A stretch of DNA of 64,000 bases from Bradyrhizobium tropiciagri (GCF_001189845.1 NZ_LFLZ01000001.1:310001-374000), one strand, 5' to 3'. Positions 1 through 9,355 are shown, numbered from the stretch's first letter. Made by a program: numbers and translations. Notes: generated from the sequence alone by a model not told the origin.

Positions 1-1283
1 GGGTTCGCGATATCCGATCTCAACCAATACTGAGGTCCGATCCGGATCACGGACATGGCGTCGTAATTGCACGTACGACAGTTCGCGAGCCAAATTCCGA
101 TTGCCGTGCGCAGGGATCGGAGGAGCAGAGTCGAGCCTTCCGCGCCTAAATCGTCGGGCAGGTCAATTGCCAACCCTGTGGCGATCGCAAACACGACCGA
201 AGTGGACGATTGCTGTGCGACCGGTGCGCGAGCGGCTCCTCGATTCCAGGCTCTGCATTGATAGCAGTCGCTTGCTACTTGCCAGGCTAAGGAGTCGGGA
301 TCCAGACGCACCGGACCTGAGGCTTGCGGTTCGGAACCGGTCTCACGAAAGGCCGTCGCGTGGATTGAACTAAATGTCGGCTTACCATCTTCACCGATTG
401 GCTCGATCTCGACTCGCCAGAGCGGGTGTATAACCCGATCCCAATCCGCCATAGCGGTGAGATATTCCTGATCCGAGACGGGCGGTAGTTCGAGGATGGA
501 CTCGCAGATACCCCGGAAGGCCAGGCCGCTTGGTTCTTTTGCGTAGATCCGTGCTCGGACTTTGACAGGGTGATCGGCCGCGACCTTTAGATACAGATAT
601 CGCCCAGCCGTTACGAACCAGAGCCACGGCGTGCCGGATCTGATGTTTTGATTGCTTGTTGCTCTTGCGATTTCGAGTGTGCTGCGTTCACGAATCGAGG
701 TTGCGCTTGTTCCGCAGGGGTGAGAAGGCTCGCTGCCGTCGCCCGCAAACGGCCTGTCGGGCGGAAATGGGAGAACGGCCGTCAACCTCGGACCGCCGGG
801 CACGAGGGGGGCTCGAATGTTGACGTCGATGACGTACGGAAATTCGCCCGTCGGTCCTCCCTCGGCACTGTCGTAGATCCGGACTCGCCAGATTGAAACG
901 CCGCTTGCGGCGGCGGAACTTCGAACCGCAATCGGCTTGTCGGTGCTGATCCACTCGGTTCGACATCCATCCTGAAATTCGCCTGCACCGTCCCTCCGAT
1001 CGATCTCTACGCGAGCTTGTCCCTTAAACTGCGCTAACGTTCTGTGCATCGTGACGTATAGCGGACCCGGGCCCTGAACTTGCACCTCTTGCGGCACGTT
1101 GGATCGCGCGGACTTCGCGACGAATGAGAGCATCGAACTTTTTGGAATGCCTCCAGCGATCTCGCATTGCGTTTCCGAGGCGGGTTCACCGAGTGCAGGT
1201 GCGTAGTCTGCGAATGTTGCTAGAACGATGAGCGCTATGGCAAGCGTAGATTGGCGTGATTGGGAAGATGTCTGGCGAAGCAT
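1..1283 (-). CDS. Secreted hypothetical protein, incomplete at window edge
   Basis: I read an uninterrupted minus-strand frame from the ATG at 1281-1283 to the window edge, 427 codons, with the C-terminus missing. The first 32 residues form a signal peptide (hydrophobic core STLAIALIVLATF, small residues before the likely cut near ALGEP), so the protein should be exported. The rest has scattered cysteines (for example QCEI, DGCRTEW, GICES, CRTC) and alternating beta-type stretches without a motif I recognise. Codon use is less GC-biased than the genes after 8.5 kb, as in its right-hand neighbours. I cannot assign a function. The open frame over 1.28 kb plus the signal peptide make it likely to be real. 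Confidence 0.7.
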   Translation of the reverse strand, partial: MLRQTSSQSRQSTLAIALIVLATFADYAPALGEPASETQCEIAGGIPKSSMLSFVAKSARSNVPQEVQVQGPGPLYVTMHRTLAQFKGQARVEIDRRDGAGEFQDGCRTEWISTDKPIAVRSSAAASGVSIWRVRIYDSAEGGPTGEFPYVIDVNIRAPLVPGGPRLTAVLPFPPDRPFAGDGSEPSHPCGTSATSIRERSTLEIARATSNQNIRSGTPWLWFVTAGRYLYLKVAADHPVKVRARIYAKEPSGLAFRGICESILELPPVSDQEYLTAMADWDRVIHPLWRVEIEPIGEDGKPTFSSIHATAFRETGSEPQASGPVRLDPDSLAWQVASDCYQCRAWNRGAARAPVAQQSSTSVVFAIATGLAIDLPDDLGAEGSTLLLRSLRTAIGIWLANCRTCNYDAMSVIRIGPQYWLRSDIAN

Positions 1284-1991
1284 GTCCTAACCCCAGAGGA
1301 TACCCGGCCTTCATACCGCAAAAGATGCTCGTCAGGGAGCCATGGCTACGAACGATCGCTGGAATAGGTTGTTCTGCGGAGCAGATACTAGCTGACCGCT
1401 GGGCCTCGTGACGTGATGCGCGTAAATCAGACGTTGGCCGGAGACGAATGTTGCAGAATGGCCAATAGGCATTCTATCTCGATGGTCTCCGAAGCAACCG
1501 CATCTCCAATCTGCAAAGAGTTTTCTTTGAATCCAGGAACTGGTGAGTGGGGGTATACCGTCGAAAATTTGCCGTGCGCCGTGAGGAGTTGTTCTGACAA
1601 ATCAATCGGAAACGGCGTCCTTAGGTGGGAGCGAATGCGCTCTGGCTCGACTGGTGACGAGCGATAGCCATATTGACAAAATCTCGTTTTGGTTGTCGAA
1701 TGGGGAGCTACAATCAAAGATGGGGGGCGGCCGGACCGTCGCTGTCTTAGCATTCCGTCTATTGCCAATTCTTGTCGCGTTTAGTGACTGTGTTTTGCGA
1801 ACTTGGATCGCGAAATCCAAAGTTTACGACGAGCCCAAATGTAGCAGCCATTTCGCTGCACTGGATGCCACCAGGATCGATGTAAAAAGACGGCTCCTGT
1901 TTGTTGGCCAATCGCGGTTGTCTTATTCCAGATGCTGCTCCGATCAGGCCGGGGAGCTTTTCGCAGATTACGCGCTCATTTTTGAGGGAAA
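1284..1991. other. Intergenic region, no gene recognised
   Basis: About 700 bases between the divergent secreted-protein gene and the prolyl oligopeptidase gene. Several frames of 60-120 codons overlap one another on both strands. None has a good ribosome site, a recognisable domain or the codon bias of its neighbours. Base composition is low in GC for this window. Promoters for both flanking genes must lie here, but I could not single one out. Confidence 0.5.
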
Positions 1992-4163
1992 ATGTTGCAA
2001 CGTGTCAGCTTCATACTGATCGGGGTCGCCTTCTTTGGATTCACGGGAATCGAGACGTCTGCCTCAGACAAATTCTCTTACCCGGAAACCAAGCGAGAGA
2101 CGGTGACCGAAACGTATCATGGGGAGCTCGTTAGCGATCCTTATCGCTGGTTAGAGTGTTCATGCTCACAAGAACTGACGGACTGGCTCGATCGGCAGAA
2201 TGCACTTACCGACGCGTATCTGGACCAGACGCCGCAATGGCGAGCAATCGCTGAGCAGCTCAAGGAGCTGACCAAAGTACGCTCCAAGGAATACGGTGCG
2301 CTCCGCCATGTAAGCGGACGGAGCTTTGTTCTTTACAAGGATCCTGCCGTGCACCAGGTCTCGGTTCTGGCCTACTTGCAAGGCGTCGACGTCGATACGA
2401 TGAATGTGCTTGTGGATCCGCGCTGTGTGGGTGATGCAGACTGTGGGCGCAGCCAAACGATCGACTGGTTTGTCCCCTCACCGGATGGCAGAGAGGTTGC
2501 CGTCAGTATCTCAAGCAATGGCTCCGAGGATGGGACCTTGCACGTGTTCGACGTCGCGACTAGGGCTGAAGTCGATCGGCCTGTCGGACGTGTACAGTTT
2601 CCGACGGGAGGCGGGAGTCTCGCCTGGCAGAGAGACGGACGCGGATTCTGGTACACCCGGTATCCGGAAAACTCGCCATTTGGGATGCAGATATTTTATC
2701 ACGCTCGAGGTACTGACCCGAAGGACGATGCTGTCGTACTTGGCCGTGATTTTCCCAGAATTGCTGAGATCAGGCTCGACAACGGTGACGGTGTTGCACC
2801 ACTGGTCGTATCCGTGGCGAACGGCGATGGCGGTGAGCTCGAGCACTTTGTAATTCCTGAAGGTGGCACTCCAGTCCAAGTCACTCGCTTTGAAGATGAG
2901 GTCGGAGCGGTTGTTGGTTCACCAGATGGGGCGCTTCTCGCCATATCCTTTAAGGATGCACCACACGGCAAGCTCTTGCTCCTCGAAAGGGGCAAGCATT
3001 CGTTGGCTGATGCGCAGACGCTCGTTCCCGCAGGAGACCGGATCTTCCGTCGGCAGGATGAACGTGAGCCGCGCCCGCTGGTCATTACGGCCGAACGTAT
3101 CTATGCCCAGGTCGTCAACGGCGGGCCGGTTGACGTCGCGGTGTTCGACCGCGCAGGTGAGTTCAAGCGTACATTGCCGGGACCAACGATTGCGGCGCTG
3201 GGCCCGGTCGTGTCGGTCGGAATCGGAAAGGTGGTCTATGGCGCCAGTACATTTCTCGATCCGTTTCGGTACATGCTTTTTGATGAAGCCACCGGTACCG
3301 CGTTGGAAACCGGACTAGCGTTGACTCGCGGATTCGATTTCTCCGACGCAGTGATCACGCGTGAGTTCGCTGTTGCATCCGATGGAACTCGCATACCGAT
3401 GACCATCATCCGCCGTAACGATGTGAAACAGGACGGTACTGCGCCCCTGCTGGTGTGGGGTTATGGAGGCTATGGAAACATCCAGTCGCCGGTTGGTCTT
3501 GCGCCCGCCACTCGCATCTGGCTCGATGCCGGAGGGGTTTATGCTCTCGCCAATCTGCGTGGAGGAGGAGAATATGGTCCGCAATGGCACAAGGCCGGCT
3601 ATCTGACACAAAAGCAGACGGTGTTCGACGATTTTACTGCGGTGGTGCGGCATTTGGTCGACTCGAAGTGGGGAGCGCCCAGTCGTGTCGCGCTACGCGG
3701 GGGAAGCAATGGAGGGCTGCTGATGGGGGCGATGATCGTCCAGCATCCAGAGCTCGCCCGTGCGGTCCTGTCAGAAGTTGGGGTATACGACACGCTGCGT
3801 GAGGAGGATTTCCCCAACGGAGCTTTCAACGTCACCGAGTTCGGAACGGTCAAAGATCCCGAGCAATTTCGGGCTCTATACGCCTACTCTCCCTACCATC
3901 ACGTCGAGAGGGGCAAGGAATATCCAGCTGCCTTTTTGACAACCGACGCCGATGATAATCGGGTCAATCCCATGCAATCGCGCAAGATGGCCGCAGCTTT
4001 GCAGTGGGCGACCAATGGGACGAGACCCATCCTGCTGCACACCACTGCCGGAGTGGGGCATGGTATTGATATTCCCGTCGACGCCGGAATCGCGACCAAA
4101 GCGGCCACATATGCCTTCCTGTTCCGCGAACTCGGGATGTCGGTAGTTGTGCGGCCACACTAA
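1992..4163 (+). CDS. Prolyl oligopeptidase family serine peptidase (S9A), exported
   Basis: 723 residues, the usual size for prolyl endopeptidases, which cut short peptides after proline. A signal peptide covers about the first 24 residues (VSFILIGVAFFGF core, cut near SASDK), so a periplasmic location is expected. Residues about 30-430 match the N-terminal cap and beta-propeller (YHGELVSDPYRWLE opening is typical). The C-terminal alpha/beta-hydrolase domain carries the nucleophile Ser at about 572 in GGSNGG, the acid in TTDADDNRV near 652, and His at about 690 in GVGHG. It stands alone: the upstream gene diverges and the next gene starts over 300 bases later. The family call is secure; the natural substrate is unknown. 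Confidence 0.9.
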   Translation: MLQRVSFILIGVAFFGFTGIETSASDKFSYPETKRETVTETYHGELVSDPYRWLECSCSQELTDWLDRQNALTDAYLDQTPQWRAIAEQLKELTKVRSKEYGALRHVSGRSFVLYKDPAVHQVSVLAYLQGVDVDTMNVLVDPRCVGDADCGRSQTIDWFVPSPDGREVAVSISSNGSEDGTLHVFDVATRAEVDRPVGRVQFPTGGGSLAWQRDGRGFWYTRYPENSPFGMQIFYHARGTDPKDDAVVLGRDFPRIAEIRLDNGDGVAPLVVSVANGDGGELEHFVIPEGGTPVQVTRFEDEVGAVVGSPDGALLAISFKDAPHGKLLLLERGKHSLADAQTLVPAGDRIFRRQDEREPRPLVITAERIYAQVVNGGPVDVAVFDRAGEFKRTLPGPTIAALGPVVSVGIGKVVYGASTFLDPFRYMLFDEATGTALETGLALTRGFDFSDAVITREFAVASDGTRIPMTIIRRNDVKQDGTAPLLVWGYGGYGNIQSPVGLAPATRIWLDAGGVYALANLRGGGEYGPQWHKAGYLTQKQTVFDDFTAVVRHLVDSKWGAPSRVALRGGSNGGLLMGAMIVQHPELARAVLSEVGVYDTLREEDFPNGAFNVTEFGTVKDPEQFRALYAYSPYHHVERGKEYPAAFLTTDADDNRVNPMQSRKMAAALQWATNGTRPILLHTTAGVGHGIDIPVDAGIATKAATYAFLFRELGMSVVVRPH

Positions 4164-4177
4164 CCGATCAAATGATA

Positions 4178-4198
4178 GCAGGGCCGATATAGCCCTGC
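4178..4198. repeat. Inverted repeat downstream of prolyl oligopeptidase gene
   Basis: GCAGGGC (4178-4184) and GCCCTGC (4192-4198) form a perfect 7-bp stem with a 7-base loop, 15 bases after the stop codon. No T-run follows on the plus strand; an A-run follows instead. It could be a Rho-independent-like or mRNA-stabilising hairpin, but not a canonical terminator. Confidence 0.4.
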
Positions 4199-4269
4199 GC
4201 GGAAAAAAGGAATCGTCTGGCTCGGTAAAGCGATGATCAGTTCCCCCGACAAGCAGCCAGCCGGAGGAC

Positions 4270-4500
4270 ATGGAAGGTTACTCGGGCGACTTCTGCGAAG
4301 CGGTTATCGGTTGCGGGAGTGCGGGGTTGAAGCGTCTTTCTGATTTGCCGGCGCATCTGCAGACGTTGCTCGGGCAGGAAGTACGCAAGAGTGCACAGAC
4401 TCCGCGAGGTACAGTTTCTCAATCAGTGGTTTCGATTGCAGCTTTCAAAATGCCACCAAGGGTGGCAAAGGACGACTTCACCCGTTACCGGAAGTCATGA
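4270..4500 (+). CDS. Possible small hypothetical protein
   Basis: A 76-codon frame that stops 6 bases before the ATG of the alpha/beta-hydrolase gene, so translational coupling is conceivable. A GGAGG lies only two bases before the ATG, which is too close for a good ribosome site. The product has no motif I recognise. It is listed because it fills most of the 343-base gap between 4163 and 4507; otherwise I see nothing there except the hairpin at 4178-4198. Confidence 0.22.
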   Translation: MEGYSGDFCEAVIGCGSAGLKRLSDLPAHLQTLLGQEVRKSAQTPRGTVSQSVVSIAAFKMPPRVAKDDFTRYRKS

Positions 4501-4506
4501 ACGCTG

Positions 4507-5310
4507 ATGGTTATGACCCGAAATGTCGGTGATCGTCAGGACGAAAAGCGAATGTTCGTCGAACGCATCGATCGAGCGAACAGGCGGCTGGCAATTTTTG
4601 TCCATGGCTGGCGCGGCGGGCATCTGAGCACTTGGGGCGATCTGGCAAAGTACCTGGAACGGCATGCCGATGAGAAGCTTGTGCTTGAGGATTGGGACTA
4701 CTTGTTTCTGGGTTATGAAACTTACTCTCTCGGAAGCCTGCTCGACATAGCGCGGATTGTCGCCGGCGAATGGATGCATGCCGCTGGAGGTCGGCCGCCC
4801 TTCAATCACGCGTACCAGACCCTAGCGCTGGTCGGCCATTCGCTGGGCACGCTCGGCATCCGACAACTGTTGTGCGCGGTTTCAGAACATCCCGAAGGCA
4901 TGCTGCGCGCGCTGCGTTGCGCGCTTCTCTTCGGAAGTCCACTGAACGGAAGCCCGTTGGCCAGCTACGCGGCCGCGGCGCGGATTGCCGATGCGATCAA
5001 AGGACGCTGGGGCGCGCTGCTGCCGGGCAGCTACCAGATCAACGATGCGCTGCAGCCTGATGGTCAGATCCTTCGGATGCTTCAGGTTTGGAATGAGACT
5101 TTCCGGCTCAGCGCTTCTCACCGCGACCTGCGGGTCAAGGTCATTCTGGGCGCCGATGATCAGGTCGTGCACCAAGGGGGGCTCGCCCGATGGAGCGGAG
5201 ACGTCCGGAGGGAAACCAGCCTTGATCACACGCGTCTCTGCAAGGTGAAGTACAATGGTACGAAGACGGTAGGCTTGATCCTCGACGAACTCGTGGGAGA
5301 ATTGCGATGA
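4507..5310 (+). CDS. Alpha/beta-hydrolase (lipase/esterase-like), first gene of a two-gene cassette
   Basis: 267 residues with an alpha/beta-hydrolase core. The oxyanion-type segment FVHGWRGGH lies near residue 35 and the nucleophile elbow GHSLGT near residue 116. A likely acid is in LGADDQVV and a likely His in LDHTRL near residue 240. There is no signal peptide or membrane segment, so it is cytosolic. The family resembles DUF676/PGAP1-like serine esterases; the substrate is unknown. Starts at 4513 or 4552 are possible, because no strong ribosome site precedes 4507. The stop overlaps the next start (ATGA at 5307), indicating co-translation. It lies in the lower-GC left end near an HNH nuclease, so an accessory or defence role is possible but unproven. 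Confidence 0.75.
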   Translation: MVMTRNVGDRQDEKRMFVERIDRANRRLAIFVHGWRGGHLSTWGDLAKYLERHADEKLVLEDWDYLFLGYETYSLGSLLDIARIVAGEWMHAAGGRPPFNHAYQTLALVGHSLGTLGIRQLLCAVSEHPEGMLRALRCALLFGSPLNGSPLASYAAAARIADAIKGRWGALLPGSYQINDALQPDGQILRMLQVWNETFRLSASHRDLRVKVILGADDQVVHQGGLARWSGDVRRETSLDHTRLCKVKYNGTKTVGLILDELVGELR

Positions 5311-6377
5311 GGCGGGGCGGGCGCGATGAGACTGCGCGGCGGGTTGCGTATTTAAAAGGTGGTCCTTGGGGGAGCCGTGGAGAAACAGCATGGAAGGAGA
5401 TCGCGTGGAAGAGGGCGAACCCAACGATGGTCCCCTCCGACCGCGGTCTGAGCGTTGCCGCGACGTACAAAGGCAAGGACGCGGCCAAGCAGAGACGGTT
5501 GCGCCAGCTGCTTCGCGGGCACTGGGACCGGGAGACGACTGATCAGGAAGATATAGTCCGCGACTCCTTTGATGAAGCCCTGACCCGGTATCAGTTATAT
5601 GAACTCGCTGTCGAAAACGGTTACATCCCGCTGACCGCGATCGAAAGGGAAGGACGCGAGGATCTAGCACGGCTGTTGTGGTCTGAGGCTGCGCGCCGCT
5701 ATCTTCGCCTTTATCACTATGTCACGGTGGCGTTTCTGGCTAGCCGGCTTGAGCTCGACATCGGCTTTCCGTGCAGGCCGCCACCAGTGCGGGAAGGCAA
5801 CCAGGCGCAGTTCGCTTTCTTTCTGTCGCAGCACCAGACTTGGTACCAGGACGTGCTGCTTGAGGGGTGGCTTGGCTTTCTTGACGACTACCAAGTGTTC
5901 AGTGGAAGGCGATCGGACAAAGAGATTTTTCAAGACTTCCTCAAGTCTGACACCGAGACGTTCGAAGACCAGTTTGTGCTGTGGCAATTGGTGGCTGGTG
6001 CTGAGCGTTTTCTGCTCGTTCTCTCTGATCTGTATACGACCTTGTCCCCATCGGAGCGACCTTCTTACGGTTCGTTCTATTTCTATTGGATGGCGCGATT
6101 TTACGGTTATCGCTCCACCGCGCGTGGTTTCAAGCGTGATAGACGCGAACCTGACTGGTCGCAAGTCCTGCTGGCAAGCAAGCGAATCAGAGCCCTCGCG
6201 CGGTCTACGCTGCCAACGCAGCGGGCCGAGAGGCGGTATTGGATGCTTCTGGCCAAACGGAATGCCGATTGCGAGAAATTCTGGGAAGCGACGCGGCAAT
6301 TTCTCGACGAGCATCAGCCGCCTGTCGCGTCAACGACGCCATCGAGACGCAATCCGTCGAGTAGAGCGCGCCGCTGA
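5307..6377 (+). CDS. Hypothetical protein co-translated with the alpha/beta-hydrolase
   Basis: 356 residues; its ATG overlaps the hydrolase stop by 4 bases, and GGGAGA sits 8 bases upstream. The N-terminal 80 residues are basic. Residues about 85-250 are rich in aromatics and predicted helix (YQLYEL, YLRLYHYVTVAF, FYFYWMARFYGY). The C-terminus is a basic tail (SRRNPSSRARR). There is no signal peptide. I do not recognise a family. The tight coupling suggests the two proteins work together, perhaps as an enzyme with a partner or sensor. Codon use is less GC-rich than that of genes after 8.5 kb, consistent with transfer. Confidence 0.6.
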   Translation: MRRGGRDETARRVAYLKGGPWGSRGETAWKEIAWKRANPTMVPSDRGLSVAATYKGKDAAKQRRLRQLLRGHWDRETTDQEDIVRDSFDEALTRYQLYELAVENGYIPLTAIEREGREDLARLLWSEAARRYLRLYHYVTVAFLASRLELDIGFPCRPPPVREGNQAQFAFFLSQHQTWYQDVLLEGWLGFLDDYQVFSGRRSDKEIFQDFLKSDTETFEDQFVLWQLVAGAERFLLVLSDLYTTLSPSERPSYGSFYFYWMARFYGYRSTARGFKRDRREPDWSQVLLASKRIRALARSTLPTQRAERRYWMLLAKRNADCEKFWEATRQFLDEHQPPVASTTPSRRNPSSRARR

Positions 6378-6538
6378 CACTACTCGTTTGGCGCTGGCTA
6401 GGAGCGGTCTGTGAGGGAGCTAACCGCCTATTGATGTGAGAATTTCTGATAGAACGGAATATGGGCGAAGAGCCCAGTAGATTTTGCTCGCAGGTGCCTG
6501 TTCAATCTCTAGGATCAACCATTGGACGAACTCTTCCC

Positions 6539-7123
6539 ATGACGATGTATGGTCCCGGGGGGCCTGACCCCGAGATGCTGGAAATGCGTGCTCAGAGCCA
6601 CGCCCAGCGCGCGGCAAGAAAGAAGCACGAGTTCGAGAAGCGAATTAGGGAGAACCCGAACAGGTTTTTCCTTGGTGACCTCCGAGCACTTTGGGTTCCG
6701 TTCCTTGCGGTTATCGTTTTGGCATCAGGCCTGTTGGCCGCGTCGATTTTATTGCCACCATATTTGATGGACTGGCTCGCGAATGCGCCCAACAAAACCA
6801 GATGGATTATCGTCGCCGCAATCTTTGTAGGTGGGTCGGCCTGGTACGTCCGCGAGCGGATCAAACTCAAAATTTATCCTGTGGCGGAGATCGCTTTTGG
6901 TATCACTCTATCGGTGCAAGGGGTTGTCCAGCAGAACCCGTCTGACAGCCATTTCACGCTGTTTGCCGCGCTGATCGCCTTTGTTGCGGGAGTTAGAATT
7001 ATCATCGACGGATTTAAGCGCTTCGATGAGTTCAGGACCGGCTGGCTCTTCACTCCGAGTGGCCTAAGGTATCAATGGCGATCTGCCACACGATTTCTGC
7101 GGCAAATGCGCTATGACCAGTAG
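6539..7123 (+). CDS. Small multi-pass membrane protein, unknown function
   Basis: From the ATG at 6539, preceded by GGACGAAC, the product is about 194 residues; an upstream in-frame ATG at 6461 would add 26 residues without obvious benefit. The N-terminus is charged and likely cytosolic (SHAQRAARKKHEFEKRI). Four hydrophobic stretches follow: WVPFLAVIVLASGLLAAS, RWIIVAAIFVGGSAW, VAEIAFGITLSVQGVV and LFAALIAFVAGVRIII. The protein ends with a basic tail. No family is recognised. It lies 160 bases after the hydrolase cassette in the same direction, but linkage is uncertain. Confidence 0.6.
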   Translation: MTMYGPGGPDPEMLEMRAQSHAQRAARKKHEFEKRIRENPNRFFLGDLRALWVPFLAVIVLASGLLAASILLPPYLMDWLANAPNKTRWIIVAAIFVGGSAWYVRERIKLKIYPVAEIAFGITLSVQGVVQQNPSDSHFTLFAALIAFVAGVRIIIDGFKRFDEFRTGWLFTPSGLRYQWRSATRFLRQMRYDQ

Positions 7124-7619
7124 GCTTTTGCCTCGTTACACGTGGGCATCGCGCGCTTTGGCAGTGTTTCTGTTCATCCAGGAATTCTAAGCCATCGCCA
7201 CGGAGGACGACTATGGCAAGGAGGTTAGCTCTTGCGGGTGGCGTCCCATCAACCTCACGCGGACATCGATAAATCCCCAGCGTAGCTTTCCCAAGCCAAA
7301 ATCCATGTTGTTTCCGCGTTGGCAAAGGACAGGCATACGCACCGACTCGAGCGATTGCCCCCGATAGTTGCCGAACTCTCAAATTGTCAGAGCTGACGAA
7401 ATTTTCCTGTGAATTCAAAAGCGTAAAATTTTGACGGGTCTACGATCGGGAGTTGACCGTCAGCGCTGATAATTTGTTTTTGTAGAACAACGCGGTAGGA
7501 TCACGGGAGATGATTGAGTGGGAGTGACGTCGCCCTAGCGAAACGCAAATCGCACGATGAATTCTTGGAGCGTTGTCACGAAGACCAACTAGATCCGGAG
7601 AGGTCGGGCCGACGAAGCT
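7124..7619. other. Intergenic region, no gene recognised
   Basis: About 500 bases of lower-GC DNA with scattered stops in all frames. A minus-strand frame at 7440-7961 is a shadow running into the nuclease gene. I see no RNA gene or clear repeat. Confidence 0.45.
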
Positions 7620-8522
7620 ATGGCATTTGGCGTATTTATTCATCGGTCGGACTCGATCTACGACGATAGTCCTGCGGAAAAGTATCAATTCCCCAGCCAG
7701 TATTTGCGCCGCGTTGAGGCCTGTGTCGGTGACTGGATTGTCTACTACGAACCAAGCAAAGTGGCCGAGACAAAGGGCTATTTTGCGATAGCCAAAGTTC
7801 GTCAAGTTATCCCCGATCCCAATATTTCCGGGATGTACCTCGCGCTGATCAAGCCAGGAACCTATCTCGACTTCGCAAACCCGGTTCCGTTCAACGGTGC
7901 AACGGGACCGGTGGAGCGAGGTGTCCTCAATGACCAGGGACGCATTTCCGGACGAGCACAATCGGCGGTTCGTCCACTCTCACCTGAAGACTTCGCCAGA
8001 ATAGTCGAGTTGGGCTTCGAGGAAGATGTGCCTCTGTTGCCGCGTTCCGACAATGACGTGTCGTCGCTCGATATTGGAGAAGGCGAACAAGCGCCGTTCA
8101 CGTATGACCAGCAACGGGACCGCGTAAGCGTTACAATGTCGAGGATTATGCGCGACCGGGTCTTTCGTCGCGTAGTTTTGCGCGCTTATGACGAACGGTG
8201 TGCGATCACCGGACTGAGACTGATCAATGGAAGAGGGCGCGCGGAAGTCGCTGCCGCACACATTCGGCCAGTGGAGGCAAGTGGGCCGGATATTGTTAGC
8301 AACGGGCTCGCGCTTTCAGGGACGGCGCATTGGATGTTTGATCGCGGCTTGATCAGCTTGGCTGACAATTTGGAGATATTGATCTCGCGGCAGACAAATG
8401 ATCCGGAAGGGATACGATCGATAATCAACAAGTCCGGCCAAGCGCTGGCGCCCCAACGTGTGTCAGACCGTCCGCATCCGCATTTTCTAAGATGGCATCG
8501 CGAGCACTGCTTTAAGCAATGA
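7620..8522 (+). CDS. HNH endonuclease with N-terminal PUA/EVE-like domain
   Basis: 300 residues. The C-terminal half (about 175-270) is an HNH_2-type nuclease: CAITG, AAHIRP, then NGLALSGTAHWMFDRGLISL, the conserved block of COG3440-like predicted restriction endonucleases. The N-terminal 110 residues (KYQFPSQYLRRVEACVGDWIVYYEP, then KGYFAIAKV) look like the PUA/EVE/ASCH-like fold that reads modified bases in modification-dependent nucleases; this part is inference. No methyltransferase is adjacent, which fits a type IV-like stand-alone nuclease. GGAGAGG lies about 20 bases upstream. The position in the lower-GC accessory segment supports a defence role. Confidence 0.8.
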   Translation: MAFGVFIHRSDSIYDDSPAEKYQFPSQYLRRVEACVGDWIVYYEPSKVAETKGYFAIAKVRQVIPDPNISGMYLALIKPGTYLDFANPVPFNGATGPVERGVLNDQGRISGRAQSAVRPLSPEDFARIVELGFEEDVPLLPRSDNDVSSLDIGEGEQAPFTYDQQRDRVSVTMSRIMRDRVFRRVVLRAYDERCAITGLRLINGRGRAEVAAAHIRPVEASGPDIVSNGLALSGTAHWMFDRGLISLADNLEILISRQTNDPEGIRSIINKSGQALAPQRVSDRPHPHFLRWHREHCFKQ

Positions 8523-8556
8523 GCTCGTGAAAACTTATCGGTAGTGCAGCAAGCGT

Positions 8557-8588
8557 AGCCCCGGATGAGCGCAGCGATATCCGGGGCT
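8557..8588. repeat. Palindromic intergenic repeat / possible terminator
   Basis: AGCCCCGGAT (8557-8566) and ATCCGGGGCT (8579-8588) form a perfect 10-bp stem with a 12-base loop, just downstream of the nuclease gene. A short T-rich stretch follows. Similar units built around 'ccggatgagcgcagcgatatccgg' themes are, from memory, common between genes in Bradyrhizobium. Confidence 0.6.
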
Positions 8589-8631
8589 CTTCTCTCCGCA
8601 CGTAGTGTGGTGTCCTGTATGTCGCTCATGC

Positions 8632-8687
8632 GAGGGTGAAACCAAGAGCAAAGCTCGGACGGCTCAGTCGCGAGAATGCGGTTTCAT
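8632..8687. repeat. Partial copy of the repeat found at 10663-10719
   Basis: This segment aligns over about 57 bases with 10663-10719 (shared GAGGGTGAA, AGCAAAGCTCGGACG, GTCGCGAGAA and the final TCAT) with scattered differences. It carries no gene and appears to be a truncated member of a dispersed intergenic family. Confidence 0.5.
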
Positions 8688-8768
8688 GCCCGCGCGCCGC
8701 TGAAGCGGGCAGGGCGGATCGGCCGAGGAGGCGTGATGCACCACATCGATCATCGAGCCATGGATGAG

Positions 8769-9331
8769 CTACGCCGGCAGCAGACCGGCGGCGCGATAGC
8801 TGTCGATCAAGGAGTCGTAGAGCGAAATATTCGAGCGGCTTCTGGCCATCAACTGCGCGCCGGCGACGGCAGCGAAGATGGCGCGGGCGCGCTGTTCGCT
8901 CTTTTTTGCACTGACCAGGCGCGCCGCCACCAGCAGCTTGCTCAGCCACGCCACGTTGACGTCGGCAAAGGTCTGGACCTCCTGCTTCACCGCGTCCGGC
9001 AGGTCGTCGACCTCAGCGGACATGAAGCTGCACAGGCACATGCGATTGTTGTTCTCGAGCGCCTTGCGAAACACCTCGGGATATCGACGCAGGCAGCGGA
9101 CAGGATCCGCCGTTTCCGCCAGCATCGCCTCGAGCTGGGCGGCGGTGTCCACCCAGTAGCGCCGCGCGACGCTGCGCCGAGGTCGGCCTTGCTCGGGAAA
9201 TGGTGATAGATGCTGGCGGCCTTGATCCCGACCTCGGCGGCGAGATCGCGGAAATTCAAGCCGCCATAACCGCGCGCCTGCGCGGTCCGCCTTGCTGCGG
9301 CCAAGATGGCCTCCCGAGCGCTTGAACTCAC
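8769..9331 (-). pseudogene. TetR family regulator, single-base frameshift
   Basis: The N-terminal half (frame ending at 9331) is a TetR DNA-binding domain: REAILAAARRTAQARGYGGLNFRDLAAEVGIKAASIYHHFPSKADL in short. The remainder of the regulator (VDTAAQLEAML through YRAAGLLPA) continues in another minus frame. One missing base near 9170-9176, just after SKADLGA, explains the switch; restoring it gives about 187 residues, normal for the family. The gene diverges from the glutathione transferase gene, and two identical operator-like sites lie between them, so it probably represses that gene and itself. The break may be a sequencing error, since the operators and partner are intact. Confidence 0.75.
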
Positions 9332-9355
9332 GTCGTCCTCTCACTGCTTCGTTAT

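Noticed and set aside
1413-2019. Overlapping 60-120-codon frames before the prolyl oligopeptidase
   Set aside because: No ribosome site, no motif, and frames on both strands overlap each other.
4178-4198. Rho-independent terminator after prolyl oligopeptidase
   Set aside because: The stem is good but is followed by an A-run, not a T-run, on the coding strand; kept only as an inverted repeat.
7440-7961. 173-codon minus frame
   Set aside because: It overlaps the conserved start of the HNH nuclease gene and has no recognisable feature.
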